Below are positions 1 through 15,000 of a stretch of DNA of 64,000 nt, in pieces. The translations under genes were made by a program, and so were the position numbers. The notes beneath the pieces were generated by a model. It ran no database searches. It worked only from the letters and a program-made list of their open reading frames with translations, and was not told the origin of the DNA. The first letter of the stretch is position 1. The number at the start of each line of letters is the position of its first letter. The stretch lies in NCBI GenBank assembly GCA_030248215.1, contig JASANG010000102.1, forward strand, positions 124,001-188,000. Reading direction: 5' to 3'. The DNA is from Enoplolaimus lenunculus. Lineage: Eukaryota; Nematoda; Enoplea; Enoplida; Thoracostomopsidae.

Positions 1-51
1 AAGCCTAAAAATGTATTTACAAATATATTTTGATGCAATTTTGTATTTTAG

Positions 52-3000
52 CTGGAATGAAAACGACCGAAGACTTGGTGGCGATGCCGAATCTTCGTGA
101 AACGAAAACCATTTGGGAAACAACAGCGACTGAGCAGCAATCACCAACGCTTTGTAACGTCGGACTCAAACCAGAACTTGAAGATGAAATATTCAAACAA
201 GGCAAAGTGAAGTCACACTTGAACAGGTTAGCTTTGGTCAATAATGCGTTACTGATTTTAATTACAGGCATCAAAACAGATTTAAATACGAATTTGAAAA
301 TCGAACCGACCTGTAACAAAGCAAATGTTAGAAAAAAGAGTGGATAATGTATTTCAACAAGAGTATGCAACTGGATACATTATGTGTGCACTCAGCGCAC
401 GTTGCGTTTTTGACCTACCCCCTTTATTTAAGAGGGGATCAAGTTTGATGATTTTTTCAATTTATACGTTCAAATATTTTAATATTGTAAACTTACGTCG
501 TTTATACTTTTAAAAAGCATGCACATTCTACGGTTCAAACATTAACTATCCTTCCTAAATAAGGGGGGTCAACCAAAAACGCAAAGCCCGGTGGTACATT
601 TTGTATCATGCGAAACCCCAAGAACTGCTTACTCTTGTACCATGGCACTGTTGGAAGAAACTAGAAAATATTAGCGCAGTGTGTATTTGTATTCTTGGAC
701 ATAGCTTTTTAACATTCGCTTCGGTAGCTTTTCAGCTATTAATGGCTCAAACAAATGAAAAATTTACTCGCCGTCAGCTTAAAATTTGTAATTTCCGGCT
801 ATTTTCAGTATCACAGATTTTGTAATCTTATGTTGTCTCGGAATGTAGGATGGCAACGATTCATTTAAAATTGTAATTTTTCTTGAACAGATTTACTGAA
901 GTCGCTCAAAATGGTCACTTAAGCGACGAGGAATGTGAAGATGAACAAGACTCAACACAACGAAATCCAAATATTTTACGTGAAGACAAAAACGCAAAAC
1001 ACAAAGATATCGTACGTGTTCATGCTGATTAAAATTGGATTACTGTTTTAATTGCATGTATTGTCAAATGTGTGTAGCACCTATCACCAGTTTATGACAA
1101 GTCAAGTAACCTCAGAAGCGGTGAATGCCGTGTTTCAAAATTTATCACAGTTTTTGCGTTTTATATACCTTGCAACTGTGTGAAATTTCAATGACACAAC
1201 TGTCCCAGGTCGATTATCGGAAACCCTACTAGTAAATTCGCAACAATTGATTGTGTTGGCCCATGTAAAAATCAGGGACGAAACTGTTTTCTGTGAAACT
1301 AGAATAGAATAAGCTTAAGCTTTAGAGTATTTTTACTTCGCTTAGGCCTAGGCTTAGACTTAGGAATATGCTTATTCTTACGCTTAGGCTTAGGCTTAAG
1401 CTTAGGCTTAGGCTTAGGAATATGCTTATATACTGTTTCGCCCCTGTTGTTTACATTGGCCAAAGAGTTAAATACATCTACAATAATTATGTTAGACAAA
1501 TTTACAACCTAAACGTTATTTTTTCAGATTAAAGCAGAAGTTGGCAACATCAAATCAAAATGGGAAACGGGCGAACTTAAAAAAGCCCAAATGGACACCC
1601 ACGATCGTTCGTTTGAACTTGATGAAATCAAAAAAAGCGTCTCGGTCAGGTAAAAAATTGGCCAATGATTTGCTTTGTCTGGCAAAGTTTGCAACTTTTG
1701 GTCGGCTTCCGACTTTGGCAGAAAGGCGACCTCCGCTTCCGGTTCCATTTTTTCCACCTTCGCCAGAACAAGCCTCGTGTTAGACTATTTTAGTCGTGTC
1801 TTTAGGGACATGTGAAATGAGAGCGATAGAGGGGAAATATTTCCTTTTGAAATTTCTGGAGCGACAAAAAAAGCACTATTGAGAATACCTTTTGGATGCT
1901 CGAAATCAAAGAGTTTCTTTTGCAAGGTTACATATGCCGTCCCGAAATGAAATCCTGCTTACGCTTTTGCACGTGCCTTCTATTCAAGATATTTTATTAA
2001 AGGAATTGCGTGTTGCAACGCTTACTTTCAAAATAATTATGCTAACAAATTCGAAATTAATATTTGTGTTGTTAAATTTTATAATTAAATTTCCTTTGTT
2101 TATTTTTAAAATTTTAACTATTTTTCAAAAACATTTCAGGGGAATTTTTAAAGAACGAAACGATGACGACATCTCGCTAGAACCAGGTGACGATTCGTTG
2201 GGCCGGAAGTCAATGGTGCTTGCTGCAGATCAAGTTGATTTCTCAGGTACAAAAATTATATAATCAATTGAAAAGTTTTGAAGTAAAATATTTTCCACAT
2301 TTCAAACGAAAAATCTCTACTAAAACCACTATACCAAAATTTGAAACATTTATAGCGACGATAAGTCTACTATGAATTGTGATACGTCGCGCTACTGTGT
2401 TCTAAAGCCTATGAATAAATCTAATCATAAACCTAAGCGTAGTACTAAGCCTAAGTCATTGTCTCAGCGTAATGATGGGAAATGAAATGTCGATTTGATG
2501 AAATTTCAGATTGCACAAGTTGTCGGTCAGTGAGTTGTCGGTCGACGATTTGTCATAATATCACTGGAAATACTCGTCTACAGTATTCGAAAAATTGTAG
2601 AACTTATCCATAACTGGCAGAAATTGTCAGAGAAGAATTACTAGCGGAAATGGTGTGTTCTTCAAGTGTGCATGATACAAGATTGGGCAACTCTTTGGAG
2701 TTCCATGTGGTGCAGAATGTACCGCCACGTGTTGCGTTTTTGGCCACCCTTCTTATTTAGAGGGGGTTGCAGTCACATGCAATAATACTAAATTAAACTA
2801 TAAGGGGAGCATTTTTGATGCCGGATGACTAAAATGCCATGGTTCGCACAGGGGGTACCCTTTCTAATTATAGAGGATGGGGTAGGACTAAAACGCAATG
2901 CGTGCCGGAAACATTATTTTCCACACCAAATGTACCCAGTTGCATACTCTTGTTGAAGTATACATCATCCACTCTTGGTAATACCATGCACATAAATTTT

Positions 3001-6000
3001 TATTCAGGGTCCATATGCACAATCGTGTGTAGCATCTGTCACCAGTTGGCGATAATTCTTGTAATTTTTATCCATTAATGGCCAGTTTCGAAATTAACCA
3101 CATTTTAATCAACCAATTTTACATCTTTGCTATAGGAGTTGTCAGTTTGATGACCTATCGCGATTCGCTAACTGGTCATAGGTGCTATACGCATTTGAGA
3201 ATCTGGACCAAGAATGTTACCAGCATAAAGTACAAGCGTTAATATTAATGCTCTGTTTTAGCTGCTGGCGCTGCGCGAGACAAATTTATCAAAGGCAACG
3301 TATTTTCGGATTCAACAATTCAACGAACGACGAAAGAAGAAATTCAATTTAAAGGTTTTTGAATTTATTTTAAATTTCTTTAATAAACAATTTAAAAAAT
3401 TCAACTTTGAAAGTAAATCAAAGCTTCAGCGAAATCGTTGAGCGTTGTGATTTCAAAGTTTAGCAAAACAGTGCAACTAACGGACAGAAGCATAATTTAG
3501 CTTCTATCGAAATTGTCAGTCGGTAAAAAATTTTCCAATTGGCACAGGCTTTACCGGCGTAAATTGTTATCGCCCGCAGGTATACTCGCGTAAAATTTGT
3601 TAACCAGTGACATGCTTTAACCCACTTTTATGACGACCCATATTATACAAGGAAGGGCATGATCGCGAAGCCCAAACCTAAGCCTCAGTTTAAGTATAAA
3701 ACTAGTCGTAAACGTACCTAAACAGAACCGTTATTCTAATCGTAAGCCTAAGCCCAAACCTAATGCTAAGCTGACCAGCCTCTAAGTTTATTGGTCTCTT
3801 TGTCTTCCAATGGGTCGCTAAGCGAAAACTTTCATTTACAGATATGGGTTCGTTTCGAGATAAATTTGAACGTGGCGAGCTTGAGCTTACTGATGTGGAT
3901 GCTGACAAACAAGTGCCCGTTGACGTGCGATGTGCTGAATTATCGAATATCAAAGATCGATTCGAACAGGTAATACTACAGCGCGTTTAAATTAATTTAA
4001 ACAAGAGTGCATGATACAAGAGTGTTCAACTCGTGAGTTCAGCATAGCACAAAATGTACCACCGGGCGTTGCGTTTTTGGCCGACCTCTCCGTATTTAAA
4101 CGAAGTCGCTGGCATAACAGTAAATTAAACGATAAGCAGAGCATTTTTGATGCCAGGCATGTAACATGTCATGGTTTGCCCAGGTTGTATCTCCTCTAAA
4201 TAAAGGGGTACAACAAAAAGGCAACGCGTGCCGGATGCATTTTTTTCCTACACAGAATGCGTACAGTTTCATACTTTTGTTCAAGTATACACCACTTTGT
4301 CTTGATTTAAATAACAAAATCATAAATACTAGCTTAGTAACGTTTTAAAGGCTTTTAAATATTTTGTTTCATTTCTTGGCCAATATTAAATTTTATAGTT
4401 AGCAAATCACTAGGTTGGATGGAAATAAAAATGCTACGATACGATTGCGATCATGATTTTCAGCCTTTCTGATAGCATTAAGAGAGTTCTATTTAATAAA
4501 AATTCTATGGTTCTATCTTTCACCATTTCTTGGTTTACTGATCTGGTTTTGGTTAGTTTTTAGTTCCTTTTACGCAGTTTTAAACCTATTAGTCAGGAAA
4601 TCAATATGCTGTTAAGCATTTTTGCATTATAAGGTCAGCTCAAGCGGAATTTCGTCTACCGGAACTGGAAGCGACCGACAGTATAACGTTGAGGAAGAGT
4701 TCCGGCGATTCAAAAACGAACGACAATCAATGCTCCATGATACAAACGATGAAAACGATGAACACCAGCTACAAATTAATAGCCAGGTGCGACACTGGCT
4801 GTTTTGTCGATTTTTAGTACAGTTTTAGCCACGTTTGTGTGAGTTGTTTGCCAGAAATTGAATATTTTATGTAATGCATCATCCACAATAATTTGCTTAC
4901 GCTGTGTGGAAAAAAACGAATTTGCGTTCTGTATACGACGCTTCCATTAATTTCATTTTTAGTATTAAAAATTAAAAGTTATATGGTGGCATGGAATTAA
5001 ATATAATTAGCTTTATTTATTGAATTGAACTGTTTTGAAAATTTATATTTATTTAAGATCAATAATGTGCCCCAGGTTGAGTTGAATTGAATTTGAATTT
5101 TCCACACAGTGTAAGCAATTTATTGTGAATGATGCATCATACTAGCCAAGGTGGTTGCAATGTTTGCAACGCTAACTTCTTACAACAGTCCAAAATAACG
5201 GGCATATACAATGCAGTACGCAGAAGAAATAAAATTGACTTCACCTAAATTGTAAAGATCAAAAAATTTCTCCCTTGCTCCGTTCGCTTGAAAATTTATG
5301 TTTTTTGGAGTTGTACCCTCATGAGGAAAATTATCTTATTAGGCACCCTGATTTTTAAAATACTTGATTAAAATTGTACTAAACACCGTTGCTAGATTAA
5401 ATAGCGGCCACGCTTCTACCGACGATGCGCTTGAGCTTGAACTGTACGTATTATCGTTGAAATTGCTGTATTCTATTTTAGAACACCAGTCAGTACAGAC
5501 CTGACGACGAAATTCGACAATCAGTCGAACTGGACAGCATTAAAAAGCGATTCGAAGCAGGCACTGTGTTTAACGCTGAAGGTATTCATATTTACGGAAT
5601 TATCGTTTATTTTTTCCTACTCATCTGTTGTGACCTGTGCACGTTTGGAACCAGAAAATGGAGCTCCAACGATAGGGTTCATTGGAGAAAATTTAAATAG
5701 CAGCCGGTGCTGTGCTCGAAATCCATGCAACCGTCCAGTTAATAGCAATGAAATTATTAATTGATGATAAAAACTTGGGCAATATTGCGCGCATATTTTA
5801 TTTGCATGGAAGGTATAGGTGTTAGTATCAATAATTGCACAAATGGATCGGACGAATTTGCACAAAATTACAGAACACGAATAAATATACAGATAGTATA
5901 AAGCACAAAATTGTCAATACAACAATAATCGAGGTATTAACTGCACAAAAATTGCATAGTGCAAAAGGATAAATTGCGCAAAATTGCTCTCGCAAGAGGA

Positions 6001-9000
6001 AAAGATTGAATTGCACAATGGTATCAGTATCGCGTTGCGTTTTAAGAAAGCTGACAGTCCCCTGGCGGCAGCTTGACTTGTTAGTTGATCAAGATATCAT
6101 TTAAAAGAGGTCATGTGCTTAAATCATATTAAAAGTGCATAGAAAGTTAGGCCCATATTATTTAAAGGGTCGTAAAGGTTTCTGGTTGGTCTATAAAAGA
6201 ATGGGTTTAGATTCTAGATTACAATTTTTCGTTTAGGCTTAGGCTTAACCTTAGGAAGACATTTTTGCAAAGGTTAGGCTTAGGCTTAGGCTTAGGAATA
6301 CGCTTAATCTGCTGTTACGCCCCTTCAAGTAACATTGGCCGAAAGTTAAGTGGCAAACAACGTTTGAGTTATTTTAGGTTGGTATGCAATTTAAAATTTT
6401 GTTTGGGAGTTTTGATTTTTTTTTTGCAATTTATTTATCCTCTTTGTATAAAATTCAACTTATTTGTGCATTTTATCCGTTGTGCCATTCATTTCTTTTC
6501 TTCTGCAATTTGTCCTATCCATTTGTGCATTTCATACCTGACTTTGAAATCTGTAATTTCTGGTCATAATGCTTTGTGTTATGCATCATCCACTTTATCT
6601 TGCGCCCGCCTCGTTGAAAATTAAAGCTGTATTTTACTGCTACATCTAGTGGAAATATTAATACTAGTGCGTTTGGTCACTGAAATTTCGTGCATTTTAA
6701 CTACCAGTTTTGGACGTTTAGTATTTTTTCAAGATATAAATCTCTTCAAGGTATGATAGCCGGTTTGTATTGAAAACGGCTAATTAGATTTGGATTACTA
6801 AACTAAACATATAGCAAACTTAAAGTTAGACATCTCTATCCAGTTTTGATGCCGATGTTTTTTAGTGTTAATAATTGTAAAAATTACTAATGTTTGCGAT
6901 TTTAGAGCGCGCTAAACGAGAGCTGGACGAAAATTTGGAGATCAAAGTTGCCGGTAAAGCACGCGAAATATTCAAGAAAATTGACGAAATAACAACAAAC
7001 GGAGAGCCGCCTCTTACGCCGGCTGCTGTGGCGGCCCGGCTGCACGAAAGCAAATGGGCGCGTGATGTGAGTTAACGCCTTGGCTTTCAAGATTCAATTA
7101 AATACGGTAACGAATTTATCGTTTCTAAAAGCGTACTTAAGCTAAGTAAATTATTAAGTCATTGAGAATATTCAACCTGATACAGACTATCGATTGCGCT
7201 ATACTGGCTGCCGGACGCCGCACCGCAGCGCCTTTAAAAGTTGCCGCACGCCAATAAATAAATTTTGGTCCACGGTTTTGTTGGCATTTGCAACGCATAG
7301 AGCCAGTGCGTCGGGCGGCGTCCGGTGCAGTCAAGTATAGGGAACACCCAAACCAAAAAAAACCACCCCCCACCACCAACCCACGTTACTTCATAGGTTG
7401 TACTGTTTTCTCACGCGACTGCAATAGAGCAGCATTATATTTTAGACTATTTTGGTGTAATAAAAACGAATTTACGCAAGCACACCAAAAACAAAAAAAC
7501 CCGACAAATAACGTGCCCTTACGACAAATTTGTTTTGAGGCCAATGTATAGAACAAAACTGTAACAGTAGTATAAGCATGTTCCTAAGCCTAAGTGCAAA
7601 AATGAGCTTATACCTAAGCCTATGTCTAAGTCTAAGCCTAAGCATAAAATATATCTAACAATTAAGCTTACACTGTGGCAGTCCCGCAAAAAAACGTTCC
7701 GCCTCCAATCTTTACATGGGCCAGTTATGCGAACAGTCTTACTGCGGCAACCTACTTGATAGAAGAACGCCGAGTATTTGCTACAGAAATGAAATTATTT
7801 CAAATAATGCTTTATTACGTTACAAAAGTTGAACCAGATTTGATTGGTTATAAATGAACTTGAACCAGATTTGATTGGTTATAAATGAACTTGAACCAGA
7901 TTTGATTGGTTATAAATGAACTTGAACCAGATTTGATTGGTTATAAATGAACTTGAACCAGATTTGATTGGTTATAAATGAACTTGAACCAGATTTGATT
8001 GGTTATAAATGATTTGTTATTTAATGGGTTTATACAGGAAAATACGCCAAAACCGGAACCGGTAAATCGAAGGGCGACCGCCGACGATGAAACTGAATCA
8101 GATAATGTTCCGGAAGATTTCGAGGTATTTTTACGTTTTGAGAACATGAGTGAATCGAAGCAAAATGCAGGGGTTCCACTTCGCTCTGTGGTAGCCAGGC
8201 TTCAAATCCAAAGGCAAAAAATATTACTTTTCTTTGTGTGACAAAGCCAAAATTTTGAAGGGGGTACGATCTGTTGTAAAATATTTGAGGGTCTCGATGT
8301 TCAACCAAACCAAATTGTAATTTACTTTAGAGTTCAGACCGTAAACCCCTGAACAAAAATTGTAAAAGGGGTTAACCATTGAACTTAACGCCACTGACGA
8401 TTTCTTTGAAACCAGCTTATTTTTACCTAACTAAGTGTATAAAAGTATAGCCAAGCCATTGAGAAACACTATTAATGTCGTGTTTCAAATCTAAACTTTA
8501 AATTAAATCTTTTGTACCACTGTTATATTAAAATTTACAGTTTATTAACGAAGATTACTAGTACGCGTAGCTGCACACCTGTGCAACTGGACTAAGGCTT
8601 CCCCGGCCCTAGGCTAAATTGTTGCCTGGGCCCTCGAATTTAAGTGGATAGTGCTTTGCAGATATACAAAACACATCCGAAACAATTTTTATTCTCAATC
8701 CATAGTGTCTTAATTTGCATACGTTACGTGAACAAAGACAACGGTTGGAACGCTGCCCAATATACATATGTGGGATGTTCCAGCTTTAGTATATAGATTA
8801 GAGTACCATTTAAATCAGACCGTTGCAAAAATATTGGCTGGGGTTGTAGGTTTCCTTGGAACCCATGACATATATGCTACCGGTCCGCCGCTCTAATCTG
8901 TGAGCTGCGCAGAAATTTTAAGTGCTTCCATAGATTGAGAGTATTACCTAAACATTTGGCAACAAACAATCAGTGCTTTTGGATGCATTCAAAATAGTCA

Positions 9001-12000
9001 ACGGTAATATATTTAGGCAAGAGTGGATGATGCCGCCTACGAGTATGCAACTGTGTACATTTTGTGTAGAAAAGAATGTACGCGACACGCGTTGCGTTCT
9101 GCCCCGCCACACCCCCTTATTTAGGGGATCCAACTTGTGCAAACCATGACACTGTATGTATACGACATCAAAAATGCTGCGCTTATGGTTTAATTTAGTG
9201 TTATTGCGATGTGACAGCGACCGCCTCTAAATAATGGAAGGTGGGTCAAAAACGTAACGTCCAGTGCTACATTTTATACCATGCGGAACCCCAGGAGTTG
9301 CACATTCATGTATCATGCACTCTTGGTTTAGGTGATTTGGCAAACAAACTGGACCGCAGCGTAGATATGCACAAAGTTTTTGTAACCGTTTGTTGGAAAT
9401 TGAAATTTTAAATTTTAAGGTGAAAAGTTTGTTGTCAAAATTTAAAAATTTGGAAACCAATCGCGAAGACGATGATCTCAATGCGAATGCTCCGAAGCCA
9501 AAACGACAAATCACACCACCGCCGTCTGGATACAAGTAATCTCATTCGTGGTTTATATTTCAGGAGCAACTGGTAAATTTTAGCCAGTATGACGAAACTT
9601 GCCACAACTTTTTGAGCCCTTTTTCACATGAATATTTTCTATTTCATCTGACATCTAATTTCACGCCAGCATTTGAACCTAACGACTTTCGAATGGGAAA
9701 CAGTTATAAATAGCGCTCGACTGCACGAACGTGAACGAGCACTGGGGCGTCTTATGTTTTGTTGGCGATTTTGTACTGCGTATACGCGTAATAATTGCTA
9801 AACACTACGCTTTGAGTCTTTTTAGCGCAGACGGTTTAGTGGACAGCTGGAAAAACACAATTTAGAGACTAAGGTTAGATTGCTGTCTTCTACGCTTCCG
9901 AAATTAAAACCCAGGAAACAGGTCGTGATGTGTAGATTTTATCGCCTTTAATTCAAACATCTAATTTGTCGCAAACGGTTGTGTTGGTGTTATTAATATT
10001 TCCGTAACTCCTAACAAACTTTTGGCTTGTGATTTTGTAACGAACTATAAATTTAATTTCAACGAAACTTTCAAAGCCAAACGTCATCATTTCAAAGTTG
10101 CTAAAATCAAACATTTGTATCAAAAAAACTACAAAAAGTAACGATAACAAACCACCGTAACGTTTTTTCTTTATTTTTAAAATTTCAGGGCAGAATTTGA
10201 ATCTCAAGCAGCAGAACTCGATCCAAGTGTAGTGCGATCCGACCGTGCCGTCGACGCCGAGGCAAACGAGTCTGGAGCAACCACTGAACAACAACAACAA
10301 ACAGATGCTAAATCGCTACGAGCGAAATTTGAAGCGCAAGCTGCAGGTGCTGTGATCGACGATTGCCAAGACGAAACCGCTGAAGATAAACGACGCCGAC
10401 TTGAAGCAGAATTTCAAATGTTTAAAGGTAATTTCAAAAGTTTGAACCCTATATCACATGAATATTTTCTATTTCATCTGATATCTAATTGGAAGCTAAT
10501 ATACGAATTGCGGTGCTTTCGACTGAGTGGCGTTTGACATCGTCGCTCCGACTGAGGGGCTTGATCCCTGATCCTGAGAGACTGTGTCGAGTAGCTCATG
10601 CTCACAGCGTACTCTATTCAGAAAAAAGGGTTAAGGTAACTTTAAATTTTTTAAGAAAAATTTCAAATATTCAAATAAAAGTGAAAATTACATGACTACA
10701 AAGCACTCTGCATATTTAAAAAATTATGTTCTATTTTAAGATTTATTGCTTAGTAAAAAGTTGTTAACGTTCGGGTAAACTGGACACCTTATGGTGGCAC
10801 TGTGACTATTTTAATGCCGTCCAACAACGCATGCCATTCGCCGCATGGCACTGCGTCACAATTTGTAAAGAATTTTTTTACTCGAGCTGCCGTTTGGCGC
10901 CGTAGTTCTGCCCTCTGGTGATATTAATGAATGACTAGTTAAAAACGTATTGGGAAGGTTAGTAAGCCTAACTTTTTTCACTGAGGCCCGCTCTGAGAAT
11001 ATACCAAACGTCATTGGCAAGTACCTGATTTTTTTCAGCAATGAAAGATCGTGAATTGGCTGACGGTGACGCTGATGTGGACTCAAGCGATGACAAACAA
11101 GCAGCAACTGCTGAACGCGAAGATCTTGGCATATCAGCAGAGCACGCGCAGAAAATGAAAGCAAAATGGGAAAAAATCAATCGAAAAGAAGCGAAAAAAG
11201 CAGAAAAAGCATCGATGAAGCAACGAAATTTGGTAAGTCAGTTAATTTTGAGCTCTGTACCAGTATTCGCAAACGTTTGTAGCAGCTATTGCCCGTTGGT
11301 GATAAGTCTTGTAACTTTCGAATCAGCAAATGATGAGGATTTAATCACTTATTTTTATCTGTATACGCTCCTTGTGTGGCTTGGCATTTAGCGGTACACG
11401 TCTCAAAGCCAATATTCTGAGACGTCAATTCCCAAAGTTATTACTGTCGATGCCCTCGGGCGATGGGTGACTCGGTTTTCGCTTGTTCTTTTTAAAGTTT
11501 GTACACTCGGTTTAGCTACAGTTATGAAGCTTGCCAGAAAGTAATTTCAATACGTAATTTGTATTTGGAAAAGAAATCTTAGCCTCAAACTTTATTGCTC
11601 GTTTTGCGTTATTTTAGGACTCCACCAGCTGAACAGTGCGCTTATCATCGTGTCTTATTTAATATTAAATGTAACAAAAATTGTCAAACAAACAAAAACG
11701 ATTTTAAGCAATTTTTTGGTTATTTTCGTGTAGTTTTTCTCGACAAATGAAACATTTTTCAAAATATTTTCAACTTTTTTTGCATATTTGAAACATTTTC
11801 ATAGAGAGACAGTTCTTGAATGCTTACGCCTTATTAAGATTAATTGCAAAATTCGAGTTACTCAATTCATTTGTATATATTTTAGTCCACGTTAATGATG
11901 AACACATGCATTCTAAGCCCAAGCCTAAGCCTAAACGTAAGCCTCAGTCTTACCGCCTTCGTACGGGCAGGTTCTTACAATTAACTAATATCCGACACCC

Positions 12001-15000
12001 GACAGTTTTATTTGTATTATTATTTTGCATTTCTTTCGGTTGCACGCAGTTGTGATTATCGTTTCTGATTAAAAACATAACAACAAAACACGAAAAATAC
12101 AAATTGTGTGCCCGGTTCGATTCTACAATGCCCCCAGTCATGTGTTCGGCGTTCAGATTTGCGTCGTTATATTAATTTCAATTCAACCAATAAGAAAATA
12201 CCATGGCACTTGATGGAATGATAAATGGTCTAACGCATTTTATGGCATACCTGTAGTTACCCAAACAAAAGGGAGAAACAAGATGAGGGTCCACATTTTG
12301 AGTCCCAATCAATAGTATTCTGTATTTTATCAGAGTTCGTTAGTGGATAGGGTTTATAAGTGTTCATTAGGTGTTCATGAAACTGACCAAAGCATAATAA
12401 TGGCTCAGATTCTTCAAAAAACAGAGACTTAAACATCACACATAAGCTTTGTTTAATCCGGAAAGATAATTAACAGGCATAGAAAAGTTACGAAGCAAAA
12501 ACTGTAACTACCCTAGTTTCGGCCCAAGCTACTAAATGAAAACGCATAAACGTGTTTACTTTAAACCACCAATAGGTGGCGCCTACCTTTGTGTCCGCTT
12601 GCTTGCAATGTGATTTGCCGAACGATTTACACTGGCATACGGTGACCAATAATAATTTGGTTATTCGCGAACAACTCCATGCCCAAGTGGGCTAATCCTC
12701 AAAGATAATTAGCAGACATGACAATCATCAAAAACGGTTCTGAGCAAGTGTGTTGGGTGCAACTAACATGGTGTGAATAAAAAATATATCAAAGTTAGTA
12801 TGCAAATAAAGTGGGATACCTTCTGGGCAGGCAAAATTAATAACAGTCCCACCTTCTTACTCGGGTCACTAGAGTACAGAGTTTACACCACAGAATTTTG
12901 TATTAGATGCTACTTAAGGCTTTTTCAAGAAGAAAAAAATAATAGAAAAAAAAAAAAAAAAAAAAAAAATAAAAAAAATTTTTAATTCTGAATGCAGAAA
13001 ATAAATAGCTAAACTGTAATTTCGCTCGTATATACAGAGTATAAAAGAGAAATAAAAACCAAAATAATTTTAAAAACGAACCACACCAAAGCAACAAATA
13101 AAAAAAACATTCCCCGAGAGAAAAACACTTATATCTCCAATAAGTTTTCCCGTTGCAACCCCCTTATTTCACACAAAAAACCCATGCAATTATGGCGTGA
13201 TTCCTTTGCGACTGAAACATTAACTCGGATGCCGTAATGATGGTCCCAGCGGGCAATTCACTCATCGCTTAGGTCAACTCGCATTGCGTTTAATATACAA
13301 ACTTTTGAGCAATCAACTCGAGCAACATTAACGGAGCACTCGCATTGGACGCTTTCGTGTTGATATTCATTTCGCACTCGTGTATACCTCAAAAGTTTGT
13401 GCTTTGAACAACATACTGGTGTGTAAACGATACCCTCATATGCAATTCTGCCCTGGTTTTCCTCGGCTCTCGAAATTGCACATTTGGAGCATCGTTTACA
13501 GCGTGTGTGTAAACCTCTGAGACACTGATAACTGTCCTACTACTGCTATGAAACCGTAACCAGTACGTTTAACCAAGTGTGGATGATCATCACTGTAAAC
13601 AAGAGACAACCACACAAAAAAAAAACCTACCCCAACCCCCCCCCCAAAAAAAAAAAACAAAAAAAACCAAAAAAAACACAAAAACCCCCCCCAAAAAAGA
13701 AGAAAACAACCCCACAAACCCTGTGCAACTACCGAAATTTGTGTGCTGCAAAATGTATCACAAAGCGTTGCATTTTTGGCCGACCCCCTTGTTCATAGGG
13801 GGGTAGTTGATGTTTCACACTCAGAATGCGCATGATTTTAAAATTATAAACGGAGTTTAATTTGCTACTGCAATATTTCAACGTGTAAAATTGAAACAAT
13901 TGTCAAACTTGACTCCGCCCCCTGAAATAAGGTGGGGTCGGCCAAAAACGCAACGGCGCTATGTACACTCTTTTTTACACAGAATGTATTCTGTTGCATA
14001 CTTTTGTTGAAACCATTGGCCACTCTTGGTCTAACTGAATCTGTAGTGCTCTTATAATTCGTGCTGCTCCACAAAAATTTCTTCTTCGGCCATGGACGTC
14101 CTTGGCGTTGACTGCAATCTGCGAAGCCAATGTTACTTTTAGGAGCGTAACAGTAACGTGAGCATATGCCTAAGGCTAAGTCTAAGCCTCGGCATAAAGC
14201 TAAACTTAAAGTTAAGCCGATGTGTATGTTTGAGCCTAAGAAATGCAGATACACTGAAGCATAGGCCTTTTCTATTGCATTCCAAAATGACGCGTTTAAA
14301 AGTAACATGTGTTATACACCCATTGGACTTTGTAAGTTGCTGATTAAATTTGATGGATTACAAATTTACCATTTAGGCATACTAACCTTGGTCAAATTGA
14401 AATTGTAGACTATTGGTCTCTCCTCAATATAAAGCAAAACTATTACGTTCTTGTTATGACAGTGGCTGACATTTGGCGTTAAGTATTTATTTAAGTCGAC
14501 GACTTAAGTAATTACTTAAGTATAACTAAATAAATACTTAAGTAACATTTTAGAAACTCAGCCAATATGTATCAATATATAGACGAAACATGAAGGGCAT
14601 CCAGAATAGAACGAAAAATAAATGTAACGAAAAACAAAAGTTAAAAAGAAAAATTGCTTAAAGTGATTTTTTGTAAACGTAGTGCAAGTTAACCAACCTG
14701 ATTGACAACTGCGCATCCCCATTCAACTGCAAACAGAACTCGCTGTTGTTTCGTTGTAAGTAATTGCACGAGTTGTGTGTCGTGTGTGCGTTCATCCTCA
14801 CATTAACAATCACCATTGCCTATGTATAGCACACGTTTGGCAAAAATACTAGTTGGCCTTGTGCGTTCGCTTAACGGGCAAGTAACCAGCTCACCTTGTT
14901 AGAGGGGCTAAAAAATTTTCCGAAGGGGCATACAAAGGTTTTCGATGACTTACAAGCAGGGTTAAAAATCTTCCAGGGTGGGGCAAAATTGTTCCAGTGG

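Noticed and set aside
1299-1499. ORFs rich in KPKPKPK or RLRLRLR (also 11816, 25331, 51327 and others)
   Set aside because: They are TTAGGC/CCTAAG arrays of MITEs read as protein.
12100-12135. Box-B-like GGTTCGATTC as a tRNA gene
   Set aside because: No box A at the right distance and no acceptor-stem pairing.
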